Position numbers and translations under genes: made by a program. Source: an uncultured Opitutaceae bacterium (GTDB lineage: Bacteria > Verrucomicrobiota > Verrucomicrobiia > Opitutales > Opitutaceae). From it: a stretch of DNA of 64,000 nt. The stretch covers positions 207,287-271,286 of the forward strand of contig CAIOZY010000013.1 in assembly GCA_903862935.1 (NCBI GenBank), read 5' to 3'. This document shows, piece after piece, positions 9,228 through 17,731 of this stretch. Each line of letters opens with the position of its first letter. Position 1 is the stretch's first letter. Below the pieces are notes generated by a model. The model saw only the letters and a list, made by a program, of their open reading frames with translations, was not told the origin of the DNA and searched no databases.

Positions 9228-10496
9228 TCAGGCCCGGTTCACGTAGCCCAGAAGGTCCCGGGTGATCGTGTCCTCGGGGATGCTGCCGTAGGTCGCCTGA
9301 AGGGACTCCAGAAGCGCTGCCGGCTCCAAGACAACCCCGCTCCGGACTGTCGCCTCAACGCCGGACAGGTCCTCGATTCGCTTCAGGGGGTCTCCCCGGA
9401 CAGCCACCAGGTCGGCGGCCATCCCCGGGGCCAGGTGCCCCTTCTGGCCGGAGATCCCCAGGACCCGGGCCGTTCCGGAGGTGGCCGCGCGCAGGGCCAC
9501 CGACGGAGCGATCCCGGCGTCGACGTACTGGGCGAGCTCATCGTGCACGCTAAACCCCGGCACCAGATGGGGAAACGGGGTGTCCGTTCCCACTGCGATC
9601 GAGACCCCCCGCTCGCTCATCCGCGCCAGGCAGTTCTTCATCCACGGCACCACGGTCTGGAGCTTCAGGCGCGGTTCGGGCGGGCCCGAGCGCGTCAGGT
9701 AGCGCTCCCAAACATCCCGAAAGACCGGGTGGACCCACTTGCGTCGCTCGTCGTTCGCAAAGACCGGGTCGAGGATCCGCCCCAGGCGGTCCCAAACGAC
9801 CAAAGTGGGGGTCATCGCAACCCCGTGCTCGAGGAGGATATCGATCAGGGCGTCCTTCTCCTGAAGGGTGCTGTCCTTCCACGCCGCCCCGCAGCCCGTC
9901 AGGTGCTGGATCTCCCCCAAGCCCGCGCGGGCCGTGTCTTCGGCCTTGAGGGGCCCCAGGTGCGCCAGGGTCGGCTTCCCCACCAGCCGGGACTCCTCCA
10001 CCGCAGCCCGGATGAGCTCCAAGTCGGCCCCGGCGTAGAGCTTTATCGCGTCGACCCCCCGCGCCGCCTCCTCGCGTACGGAGGCCCGCACGTCCTGGGC
10101 GCTCGCGTGGGCCCGGCCCATGTGCCTCCAGTACGCCTTGGGCCCGTCGAGAAGAAAGCCGCAGCACAGGATCGCCGGACCGATCCGCGGATTCGCTGCG
10201 TGGCGGGCCCTCTGGCCCAGGATCCAGTCCAGGTCGTTTCCGACGTCCCGGATCGTCGTGACCCCGGCGGCGAGGAAGGCCGGCCCCATCACGGTCGAGT
10301 AGTGGACGTGGGCGTCCATCAGCCCAGGGATCAGGGTGCAGCCGGGGAACCTGCGGACCGCGGCGCGAGGCGGGATTTCGCCGAGCGGGGCGATCGCCTC
10401 GATCTGGGCCCCCCGCACCAGGACCGCCAGCCCCTCCCGGGCGACATCCCCGCGGCCATCCCAGAGCCGGTCTGCGACGAGGGCAAAAGTTTCCAT
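9228..10496 (-). CDS. Amidohydrolase-family metal-dependent hydrolase
   Basis: A 422-residue TIM-barrel hydrolase of the amidohydrolase superfamily (imidazolonepropionase/prolidase-like branch). Metal-ligand segments are visible in order: MDAHVHYSTVMG, AIKLYAGA (the bridging lysine), LAHLGPL, IQHLTG and AVGTDTPFPH (catalytic Asp). The C-terminal GHLAPGMAADLVAVRGDP is the usual composite-sheet signature. No signal peptide is evident. It lies 12 bp downstream of parB on the same strand. Substrate cannot be told from sequence. Confidence 0.85.
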   Translation of the reverse strand: METFALVADRLWDGRGDVAREGLAVLVRGAQIEAIAPLGEIPPRAAVRRFPGCTLIPGLMDAHVHYSTVMGPAFLAAGVTTIRDVGNDLDWILGQRARHAANPRIGPAILCCGFLLDGPKAYWRHMGRAHASAQDVRASVREEAARGVDAIKLYAGADLELIRAAVEESRLVGKPTLAHLGPLKAEDTARAGLGEIQHLTGCGAAWKDSTLQEKDALIDILLEHGVAMTPTLVVWDRLGRILDPVFANDERRKWVHPVFRDVWERYLTRSGPPEPRLKLQTVVPWMKNCLARMSERGVSIAVGTDTPFPHLVPGFSVHDELAQYVDAGIAPSVALRAATSGTARVLGISGQKGHLAPGMAADLVAVRGDPLKRIEDLSGVEATVRSGVVLEPAALLESLQATYGSIPEDTITRDLLGYVNRA

Positions 10497-10508
10497 GGCA
10501 GGCCCAGC

Positions 10509-11432
10509 CTAGGCCTCGATCCCGAGCTTTCCCAGGATCCGCTGCAGGTCCTCGTTGCCGCGGTACTCGATCACGATGCGGCCCTTCTTGGCCGAATGCA
10601 GGACGGCCACCCGGGCCCCGAGGTGGGAGGTGAGTTTCCTCTCGATTCCCTCCACGGTTGCAAGGTCGGCCGGGGCGATCCCCTTCCTGCGTCGCTGGCC
10701 GTGGCGCGGGGAAAGGGCGCCCGACTTTGCCGAGGCAACCAGTTTCTCGGTCGCCCGGACGCTCAGGCCCTCCGCCACGACCCGGCGGGCGAGCAGCAGG
10801 CGCTGGCCCGGGTCCTCGATTCCGAGGAGCACCTTGGCGTGCCCGGTGGTCAGGAGGCTCTTGGCGAGGTAGCCCTGGCTCTCCTCGTCGAGGGTGAGCA
10901 GCCGCAGCGAGTTGGCGACCGCCGCGCGGCTCTTCCCGACCCGCTCGGCCGCCGTCTCCTGGGTCACGTCAAAGTCGCGGATCAGACTCGCGTAGCCTTG
11001 GGCCTCCTCGATCGGGTTCAGGCCCTCGCGCTGAAGGTTCTCGATCAGGCCCAGCGCCGCGGCCGAGGCGTCGCTGGCCTGGGCGACCCGCGCCGGGATC
11101 GATTTGAGGTTGAGCTGAACAAAGGCCCTCCAGCGGCGCTCCCCGGCAATCAGCTGATACTTCTCTCCATGCTTTCGGACGACGATCGGCTGCAGGAGCC
11201 CCTCGCTGCGGATGCTCTCGGCCAATTCGTTGAGCTGCTCGGCGGGGATCTCCCGGCGGGCCTGGTAGGGACTCGGCTCGATCAGTTCGACCGAGATCTC
11301 CTGGAAGCCGGGCATGCCCCCGTGGACGACCGGGTGGATGACGGCGGTTGAGGGGATGGCGGAGGCCGGCTTTGCGGCGGCAATCAGGCTGCCGAGGCCG
11401 CGGCCGAGCCGGGATTTGGGTACTGCGGACAT
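10509..11432 (-). CDS. parB: ParB chromosome-partitioning protein
   Basis: Binds parS sites and spreads as a CTP-dependent clamp to segregate the chromosome. The 307 residues contain the N-terminal LGRGLGSLI, which in this family is the ParA-contacting region, then the ParB/Srx CTP-binding domain with LIAGERRWRAF, the central GLIENLQREGLNPIEEAQGY, a helix-turn-helix region (VTQETAAERVGKSRAAVANS), and a C-terminal dimerisation domain. The start is ATG 11432, immediately after the LysM gene stop. No parA and no consensus parS was noticed in the window, which is unusual since parA normally precedes parB. Confidence 0.95.
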   Translation of the reverse strand: MSAVPKSRLGRGLGSLIAAAKPASAIPSTAVIHPVVHGGMPGFQEISVELIEPSPYQARREIPAEQLNELAESIRSEGLLQPIVVRKHGEKYQLIAGERRWRAFVQLNLKSIPARVAQASDASAAALGLIENLQREGLNPIEEAQGYASLIRDFDVTQETAAERVGKSRAAVANSLRLLTLDEESQGYLAKSLLTTGHAKVLLGIEDPGQRLLLARRVVAEGLSVRATEKLVASAKSGALSPRHGQRRRKGIAPADLATVEGIERKLTSHLGARVAVLHSAKKGRIVIEYRGNEDLQRILGKLGIEA

Positions 11433-11433
11433 G

Positions 11434-12012
11434 TTATTTGCCTCCTGGGATGAAAAGCGACTGGCCGGCGTAGATTCGCGCCGGATCGGTGATCTTGTTT
11501 GCGTTGATGATCTCCTGAACCTTCCCGCCGGTCTTTTTGGCGATCAGGGCGAGGGTGTCCCCCTTTTGGACGGTGTAGCTAACCCCCTCTTTCGGAAAGG
11601 TGTCGGTGAAGATAGTCCCGGCCGGGTGGGCGGCCGGGGCGGCGTGGCCCCCCAGGGCATCCAGGGCCGCGTTGGTCTGCCGGCCGAGTTTCTCAATCTG
11701 GGCGGCGACCTGCCTCAAGGTGTCGTCCTTCGATTCGGCGACCTTCGCCTGGATCGCACCGTTGAGCTGGGCGACAGCGCTGTTGAGCTGCGCCACGGTG
11801 GCGTACGCCTCGGCGGGGGCCCGGGAGCCCTCCTTCAGTTGGGTGTTTTCGGCCTCGAGCCGCTCAACTTTGAGCGACAGCTCTGCGACCCGCTGGGAAA
11901 GGCCGCGCACATCCTCGCGCAGGTTCGCGACTTCGACATCGGGCGAGGCCACCTGGGCGCTCGCCGCGGCGGCGAGAGCAAGACCCGGCAGGATCAGGGG
12001 CCACTTCCACAT
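11434..12012 (-). CDS. Exported LysM-domain protein with coiled coil
   Basis: A 192-residue secreted protein: signal peptide (about 1-20, MWKWPLILPGLALAAAASAQ), a coiled coil (about 25-62, VANLREDVRGLSQRVAELSL onward), a second helical part, and a C-terminal LysM module beginning SYTVQKGDTLALIAKKTGG and ending with YAGQSLFIPG. LysM binds peptidoglycan, so the protein probably sits in the periplasm on the cell wall. The chosen ATG at 12012 gives the signal peptide; the longer open frame does not. It is nearly contiguous with parB. Confidence 0.85.
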   Translation of the reverse strand: MWKWPLILPGLALAAAASAQVASPDVEVANLREDVRGLSQRVAELSLKVERLEAENTQLKEGSRAPAEAYATVAQLNSAVAQLNGAIQAKVAESKDDTLRQVAAQIEKLGRQTNAALDALGGHAAPAAHPAGTIFTDTFPKEGVSYTVQKGDTLALIAKKTGGKVQEIINANKITDPARIYAGQSLFIPGGK

Positions 12013-12092
12013 GGCTGCGATGCTTGCGCAAAGCCCCCCCGAAAACAAGCGGCGAGTGACCCCACGCGGTCTCCCCCCCCAGGGGGCGGCTC

Positions 12093-13088
12093 CTAGCGGA
12101 AGGGCTCCGCCCCCACGAGAGGCGGCATTTCCAGCGAGGGCAGAACCGTTCCCGGCGCGACCGGGAACCCCCTCAGGAAATCTCCCGCCCCGAGCATCCG
12201 GCCGCCCGGCCGCTGCAGGCGCCTCAGGCGCAGGACGCCCGAGCCGCAAGCGACCAATAGCCCCTCAGCGTCGGGCCCGAGGACCGATCCGGCGGGAACG
12301 CCGGTCGGACGCGCCGCCCCGGGGGCCAGGTCGGCAAGGCCGACGCGGACCCAGGTACCGGCAAATTCGGCCGAGCAGCCCGGCCAGGGGAAAAGCCCGT
12401 TGATCCGGGCCGCAAGGGCTTCCCCGCTCGCCGCAAAGTCGAGGACCCCGTCCCCCTTGGTGAGGCGCCGGCAGTAACTCGCCTTCCCGTCATCCTGGTC
12501 CGTGAAGTTCAGGTTTCCGGCGGCCAGGCTCGGCAGGGCCCGGGCGAGCAGCGGGACGCACGCCGCCGCAAGCTTCTCCTCAAGATCCAGCGCCGTGTCC
12601 AGGGGCCCGATCTCGACGGACTGCGAGTCGGCCACGGGCCCGGCGTCGAGCCGGCGGACGATCCGCATGAGGGATACCCCGCTTTCGCGCTCGCCGGATG
12701 CGATGGAGCACTGGATCGGGGAGGCCCCCCGATATTTCGGCAGAAGGGAGGCGTGCAGGTTAACGGTCGCGATCCGGGGGACACCGATAAATTCTTCGGA
12801 GAGGATCCGGCCGTAGGCCATCACGAGCGCCAGGTCGGGCCTTAGGTCCTGCAGCGCGGCCCGCTCGGCTGCGCCCAGGCGCTCCGGCTGCAGGACCGGA
12901 AGCTTGTGGTCGAGGGCCCAGGCTTTGATCGCGTTTGGCCGGATCGCCATCCCGCGGCCGGCGGGCCTGTCGGGCTGGGTGAATACCGCGACCGGGCGGG
13001 CGAGAGCGCCTCCCTCCCCTGCAAGCCACTCGAGCGCCGGAAGGGCTATCGGATCGGAGCCGAGGAAGACCAGGCGCAGCGGTGTCAT
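12093..13088 (-). CDS. fmt: Methionyl-tRNA formyltransferase
   Basis: Formylates initiator Met-tRNA using 10-formyl-tetrahydrofolate. The 331-residue protein has the N-terminal Rossmann-like formyltransferase domain with NLHASLLPKYRGASPIQ (catalytic Asn-His region) and LVMAYGRILSEEFI, followed by the C-terminal OB-like tRNA-binding domain (about 215-315). The start is ATG 13088, 15 bp after the der stop. The usual partner def is not adjacent. Confidence 0.96.
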   Translation of the reverse strand: MTPLRLVFLGSDPIALPALEWLAGEGGALARPVAVFTQPDRPAGRGMAIRPNAIKAWALDHKLPVLQPERLGAAERAALQDLRPDLALVMAYGRILSEEFIGVPRIATVNLHASLLPKYRGASPIQCSIASGERESGVSLMRIVRRLDAGPVADSQSVEIGPLDTALDLEEKLAAACVPLLARALPSLAAGNLNFTDQDDGKASYCRRLTKGDGVLDFAASGEALAARINGLFPWPGCSAEFAGTWVRVGLADLAPGAARPTGVPAGSVLGPDAEGLLVACGSGVLRLRRLQRPGGRMLGAGDFLRGFPVAPGTVLPSLEMPPLVGAEPFR

Positions 13089-13103
13089 GGGAGAAGACTC
13101 CCC

Positions 13104-14501
13104 TCAGGTCTCGTCATGCCTCGGCTTGCCCACGAGGTCAAAGTACACCGGGCAGCCGTTAAGTCCAAACTCCTCCACAAGGCCCGCCTCTAGGTAGCGG
13201 CGGTAGGACTCGGTCAGCTTCTCCTCCCGGTTGCAAAAAAGCTTGATCCGGAACGGGCGGTTTCCCGTCTGGGTCGCGTAATAGATCCGGAAGCGCCGGG
13301 CGCCGATCGAGGGCGGCGGGGTCCGCTCGGTCAGGTAGGTTAACCGCGCGTTCAGCTTTGCGGTGGGCAGCACCTTGTCCAGGGTGCGGTTGAGCTGGAC
13401 GGCGGCGTTGAGCATCCGGTCCACCTCATAGCCGCTCATCGCCGAGACGAAGATCAGCGGCGCCCCGGGGGTGAAGAAAAGCCGGTCAAAAAGGGCCCTG
13501 CCGTAACTTTCCCGGTACTCGCGCTCGGACTCGTAGCCGGTGATGCCGTCGCCCTTGGCAAAGGCTTTTCGGACCAGGTCCCATTTGTTGACAACGACCA
13601 CGATCGGGCGGTTCTCCTTGAGGGCCTCTCCGGCGATCGCCTTGTCCTGCTGCGTGACTCCGTCCAGCGCGTCCAAGACCAGGAGCACTACGTCAGCCCT
13701 CTGGATCGCGTCCAGGGAGCGCAGGCGCGAGAAGTACTCAACCGGCGAGCCCAGTTTCGCCGAGGCCTTCATCCCGGCCGTGTCGATCAGCCGGAAGGGG
13801 TACGAGCGCCCATCTCGGCCCGTGAATTCAAAGGGGATCTCGACGGCGTCCCGGGTGGTACCGGGGATGGGGCTGACGATCAGCCGGTCGCTGTGCAGTA
13901 GCCGGTTCGCAAGCGAGGACTTCCCCACGTTCGGCCGCCCGACAAAGCAGATGCACAGCGGGTCCGAGGCCGTCTTGGCGGCCCCCTCGGCAACTGCAGC
14001 CGGGGGCCCGAGCCTCTCAAGGATCGCCGCCCTGAGTTCCTCCTCCCCCTGGCCATGCTCGGCGGAGACGCGGCAGGGCTCCCCCAGTCCGAGCCGGTAG
14101 GCCTCGCCCACATCCAGCTTCTCTCCCCCGAAATCGGCCTTGTTGACGACAACCAAAACCGCCTTGCCGCTCCGCCGGAGGCGCTGGGCGATCCGCTCGT
14201 CCAGGCTCGTCAGGCCCTCCTTGCCGTCGATGACAAACAAGATCAGGGAGGCGGCGTCGATCGCGAAGCCGACCTGCACCTCGGAGGCGGCGATCAGTTC
14301 GGATGTCGACTCCCCGCCCTTGAGCCCCAGTCCGCCCGTGTCCAGAAGCGTGAAGGAGCCCTCCTCGACCTCGGCCGTGATCACGTCGCGGGTGATCCCG
14401 GGCTGGTCGTGGACAATCGAGATCCGCCGCCGGGCCAACCGGTTGAAGAGCCTGCTTTTGCCCACGTTGGGCCGGCCGACGATGGCAACGGTGCGGCTCA
14501 T
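13104..14501 (-). CDS. der: Ribosome-assembly GTPase Der (EngA)
   Basis: A double-GTPase needed for 50S subunit assembly. Two G domains are visible, each with a P-loop GRPNVGKS (residues 8-15 and about 198), a DTGG or DTAG G3 motif and an NKxD G4 motif (NKAD and NKWD), followed by a C-terminal KH-like domain. Length 465 fits the family. The start ATG 14501 overlaps the stop of the upstream aminotransferase gene by ATGA, so the two are translationally coupled. Confidence 0.96.
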   Translation of the reverse strand: MSRTVAIVGRPNVGKSRLFNRLARRRISIVHDQPGITRDVITAEVEEGSFTLLDTGGLGLKGGESTSELIAASEVQVGFAIDAASLILFVIDGKEGLTSLDERIAQRLRRSGKAVLVVVNKADFGGEKLDVGEAYRLGLGEPCRVSAEHGQGEEELRAAILERLGPPAAVAEGAAKTASDPLCICFVGRPNVGKSSLANRLLHSDRLIVSPIPGTTRDAVEIPFEFTGRDGRSYPFRLIDTAGMKASAKLGSPVEYFSRLRSLDAIQRADVVLLVLDALDGVTQQDKAIAGEALKENRPIVVVVNKWDLVRKAFAKGDGITGYESEREYRESYGRALFDRLFFTPGAPLIFVSAMSGYEVDRMLNAAVQLNRTLDKVLPTAKLNARLTYLTERTPPPSIGARRFRIYYATQTGNRPFRIKLFCNREEKLTESYRRYLEAGLVEEFGLNGCPVYFDLVGKPRHDET

Positions 14502-15667
14502 CGCCGGAGCCCCTGCACGTAGCGGTCGATCCGGTCGCAGGCCTCGATCAACTGCTCATAGCCCGTCGCAAAGCTCGCCCGGACAAACCCCGCGCCGCTC
14601 TCGCCGAAGGCGGTCCCCGGGACCACGGCGACCTTCTCGGCATCCAGCAGCCCGTAGGCAAACTCCCGCTCCGACAGCCCCGTTCCCGCGACACTCGGGA
14701 AAGCGTAGAAAGCCCCGCCCGGCAGGTGGCACTTGAGCCCGGCCGCGTTGAAGCGCCGGACGACCAGGTCCCGCCGCTTCTGGTACTGCTCGCGCATCGC
14801 CTTCATCGAGTCCTCGCCGCGGGCGAGCGCCTCGATCGCGGCCTCCTGGGACAGAATTGGGGCGCACAGCATAGAGTACTGATGCACCTTCATCATCGCC
14901 TCCACAAGCTCCGCCGGCCCGCAGGCGTAGCCGATCCGGAATCCGGTCATCGCGAAGGCCTTCGAGAATCCGTGCAGGAAGATCGTTCGCTCCCGCATGC
15001 CGGGGAGGACGGCGATCGACGTGTGGGCCTGCTCGTACACGAGCTCCGAGTAGATCTCGTCGCTCAAGACCACCAGGTCCTTCTCCACGGCGAACCGGGC
15101 GATCTTCTCCAGCCGCGCGCGGTCGCAGGTGCCACCCGTCGGGTTGCACGGCAGGTTCATCATGAGGACCTTGCAGCCGGGCCTCCAGGCCCTCTCCAAG
15201 TCCTCCGCGTTCAGGGCGAATCCGTCCTCGGCCCGGGTGGGAACCGCGATCGCGACGCCGTGCGCCAGGGTCACGCCAGGATGGTACGAGACGTAGCAGG
15301 GCTGGTGGTAGAGGACCGCCTCGCCCGGGTTCAGCAGCGCCCGCAGCGCAAGGTCGATAGCCTCCGAGACCCCGACAGTGACAATCACCTCGTCCTCGGG
15401 CCGGTAGCCGATCCCGTAGTGGCGCTCCACGTACGAACAGATCCCGCGGCGCAGCTCGATCAGGCCCAGGTTCGAGGTGTAGTGGGTCTTGCCCTTTTCC
15501 AGCGCGTAGATCGCCGCCTCGCGGATGTGCCACGGGGTGCCGAAGTCCGGCTCCCCAATCCCCAGGGAGATCACGTCCTTCATCTTCGCCACGATCTCAA
15601 AAAAGTCGCGGATCCCCGACTTGGGCAAGTCGACGACGTGACGGGCGATGTGGCGTTGGGAATCCAT
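14498..15667 (-). CDS. Class I/II pyridoxal-phosphate aminotransferase
   Basis: A 389-residue fold type I aminotransferase. Motifs: ISLGIGEPDFGTPWHI near the N-terminus, MNLPCNPTGGTCDRARLEKI, LSDEIYSELVY, and the PLP-lysine segment HGFSKAFAMTGFRIGYACG. It is a paralogue-like companion of the aminotransferase at 6200-7396 but closer to the PatA/YugH type; candidate substrates are aromatic amino acids, alanine or succinyl-diaminopimelate. The ATG at 15667 was chosen because the longer frame upstream overlaps the Lrp gene and is not protein-like. It is coupled to der and sits 92 bp downstream of an Lrp-type regulator that may control it. Confidence 0.9.
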   Translation of the reverse strand: MDSQRHIARHVVDLPKSGIRDFFEIVAKMKDVISLGIGEPDFGTPWHIREAAIYALEKGKTHYTSNLGLIELRRGICSYVERHYGIGYRPEDEVIVTVGVSEAIDLALRALLNPGEAVLYHQPCYVSYHPGVTLAHGVAIAVPTRAEDGFALNAEDLERAWRPGCKVLMMNLPCNPTGGTCDRARLEKIARFAVEKDLVVLSDEIYSELVYEQAHTSIAVLPGMRERTIFLHGFSKAFAMTGFRIGYACGPAELVEAMMKVHQYSMLCAPILSQEAAIEALARGEDSMKAMREQYQKRRDLVVRRFNAAGLKCHLPGGAFYAFPSVAGTGLSEREFAYGLLDAEKVAVVPGTAFGESGAGFVRASFATGYEQLIEACDRIDRYVQGLRR

Positions 15668-15759
15668 GGGTCCTTGCAGGCGGCGCGGCGGGTCTAGCCC
15701 GGCCCTGGGGCCGGGCCAGGCGGGGCGGAAGGCCGTCCCTGCCCCCGGCCGCAAACCGG

Positions 15760-16245
15760 TTACGGCGTCACCTTGAGCCGGTCGGAGCCTTCGATCGGCG
15801 CGTTGATGAGGAAGCCGCCCTCCTTGTAGGAGCGCAGCATGAAGTGGGTGCTCGTGGAGATGACGCCCTCGATCGTGGAAAGCTTCTCCGAGACGAAGCT
15901 GGCGACCTTCTGGAGGCTCGGCCCCGAGGCGAAGATCAGCAGGTCGTAGGCCCCGGACATCAGGTAGCACGACTCGACCTCGTCAAACTTGCTCAGGCGC
16001 TCGGCCAGGCGGTTGAATCCGCCCCCGCGCTCGGGCGTGATCTTCACCTCGATCACCGCCCGCACGGAGCCGCCGGCGGCCTCGCGCGACAGGTCGACCA
16101 CGGGGCGGTATCCGAGCAAGATCCTGTCCTTTTTGAGTTGTTCGAGCCGCCGCTCGACGGCGGCCTCGCTCATGCCGGCTACCTGCGCCATCTGCGCAGT
16201 GGTGAGATGTCCGCTTTCGATCAGGAGCTTGAGGACGGGTTCCAT
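15760..16245 (-). CDS. Lrp/AsnC-family transcriptional regulator
   Basis: A 161-residue regulator: N-terminal winged helix (about residues 1-60, TTAQMAQVAGMSEAAVERRL) and a C-terminal RAM/ACT-like ligand-binding domain (about 68-145, AVIEVKITPERGGG and YDLLIFASGPSL). These proteins usually sense amino acids and act on neighbouring amino-acid genes; here the next gene on the same strand is an aminotransferase, then der. The helix-turn-helix is slightly divergent but complete. Starts at ATG 16245. Confidence 0.88.
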   Translation of the reverse strand: MEPVLKLLIESGHLTTAQMAQVAGMSEAAVERRLEQLKKDRILLGYRPVVDLSREAAGGSVRAVIEVKITPERGGGFNRLAERLSKFDEVESCYLMSGAYDLLIFASGPSLQKVASFVSEKLSTIEGVISTSTHFMLRSYKEGGFLINAPIEGSDRLKVTP

Positions 16246-16359
16246 AGGAGACTGCCTTTATCCGGAAAACGGGCCCTTTTGACCAGACCGAAGTTTTCGC
16301 CCGCCCCGGCGCTAAGACGGATGGACAGACGCCGCCCCGCCCGCTAACCCTTGCCCCTT

Positions 16360-17700
16360 ATGTTTGAGACCCTTACCGAAAAGCTGGGCCAGGCCATGCG
16401 GAACCTCCGCGGGGTCGGCCGGCTGACCGAGGAGAACATGGCCGAGGCGCTCCAGGAGGTGCGGCTGGCCCTCCTCGGCGCCGACGTGCACTTCCGTGTG
16501 GCCCGGGAATTTGTGGAGCGCGTCCAAGCGCAGTGCCAGGGCCAGGAGGTCCTCAAGGGGGTCACCCCCGGCCAGCAGATCGTTAAGATCATCCACGACG
16601 AGCTCGTGAGGCTCCTCGGCGAGGGTGCCCCCGCCCTGAGCGGAGCAAAGCCCCTGAAGGTGATGCTGGTCGGCTTGCACGGCTCGGGAAAGACGACCTC
16701 GGCGGCCAAGCTCGGGCTGGTCCTGCGCAAGCGCGGGTACCGCCCCTTCCTCGTGGCGGGCGACGTTCAGCGGCCGGCCGCCATCGACCAGCTCGAGATC
16801 CTCGCCAAGCAGGAGACCCTCGGTTTTTACGCCGACCGCGCCTCAAAGGACGTCCCGGCAATAGGCGCCGCGGCCCTCTCCGCGGCTGCCGCCGCGGGAT
16901 GCGACGCCATCATTTTCGACACGGCCGGCCGGCTGCAGATCGATGTCGAGCTGATCGCCGAGGTGAAGCGCCTCCGCGACCGGGTCCAGCCCGACGAGGT
17001 GCTGCTGGTCGCCGACGGGGCCCTGGGCCAAGAGGCGGTCAATGTCGCCAAGGCCTTCCACGAGGCCGTGCAGCTGACCGGGCTTGTCCTCACCAAACTC
17101 GACGGCGACGCCCGCGGAGGAGCGGCCCTGTCGATCAAGACGATCACCGGGGTCCCGATCAAGTTCGTGGGCACCGGGGAGAAGCTGGCCGACTTCGAGC
17201 CCTTCTATCCCGACCGGCTCGCCTCGAGGATCCTGGGAATGGGCGACGTTGTCTCGCTGGTCGAGAAGGCGCAGGAGACCTTCGACGAGAAGGAGGCCGA
17301 GAAGATGGCCGAGAAGGTCCGCAAGGCGGACTTCAATCTCGAGGACTTCCTCAGCCAGCTCCAGCAGGTGAAGAAGATGGGCTCCATGGAGTCGATCATG
17401 GGCATGATGCCCGGGATGAGCGGGGTTAAGCTCGGCGGCAACGAGGAGCGCCAGATGGGCCGAGCCGAGGCGATCATCAAGTCGATGACCGCCCAGGAGC
17501 GCCGCAAGCCCGAGATCATCAGCGGAAGCCGCCGCCAGCGCATCGCCCAGGGTTCGGGAACCAAGATCGCGGAGGTCAACCAGCTGCTCAAGCAGTTCCA
17601 GCAGATGCAGAAAATGATGAAGATGATGAAGGGCGGGGGCGCAAAGAAGATGATGCGTCAGATGGAGGCGATGAAACGCGGCGGAGGCCGGTTTCCCTAA
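16360..17700 (+). CDS. ffh: Signal recognition particle protein Ffh
   Basis: The SRP54 GTPase that, with SRP RNA, targets nascent membrane proteins to FtsY. The 446-residue protein has the N-terminal helical bundle, the G domain with [14 protein letters not shown] (about 104-117), DTAGRLQID and [13 protein letters not shown], and a methionine-rich M domain (MGMMPGMSG, then repeated [16 protein letters not shown] residues) that binds signal sequences and RNA. The start is ATG 16360; an in-frame TTG nine bases upstream is less likely. No SRP RNA gene was recognised beside it. Confidence 0.97.
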   Translation: MFETLTEKLGQAMRNLRGVGRLTEENMAEALQEVRLALLGADVHFRVAREFVERVQAQCQGQEVLKGVTPGQQIVKIIHDELVRLLGEGAPALSGAKPLKVMLVGLHGSGKTTSAAKLGLVLRKRGYRPFLVAGDVQRPAAIDQLEILAKQETLGFYADRASKDVPAIGAAALSAAAAAGCDAIIFDTAGRLQIDVELIAEVKRLRDRVQPDEVLLVADGALGQEAVNVAKAFHEAVQLTGLVLTKLDGDARGGAALSIKTITGVPIKFVGTGEKLADFEPFYPDRLASRILGMGDVVSLVEKAQETFDEKEAEKMAEKVRKADFNLEDFLSQLQQVKKMGSMESIMGMMPGMSGVKLGGNEERQMGRAEAIIKSMTAQERRKPEIISGSRRQRIAQGSGTKIAEVNQLLKQFQQMQKMMKMMKGGGAKKMMRQMEAMKRGGGRFP

Positions 17701-17731
17701 GGGCGGGCCCGCCGGCTAAAGTTCCCCTACC

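Noticed and set aside
9147..11351. A 734-residue open frame on the + strand
   Set aside because: It lies opposite the well-supported amidohydrolase and parB genes. Its composition is rich in Arg/Gly/Pro with no domain, as expected of an antisense shadow in GC-rich DNA.
16246..16359. SRP RNA gene beside ffh
   Set aside because: Looked for because ffs is sometimes near ffh; the conserved SRP RNA core was not seen.
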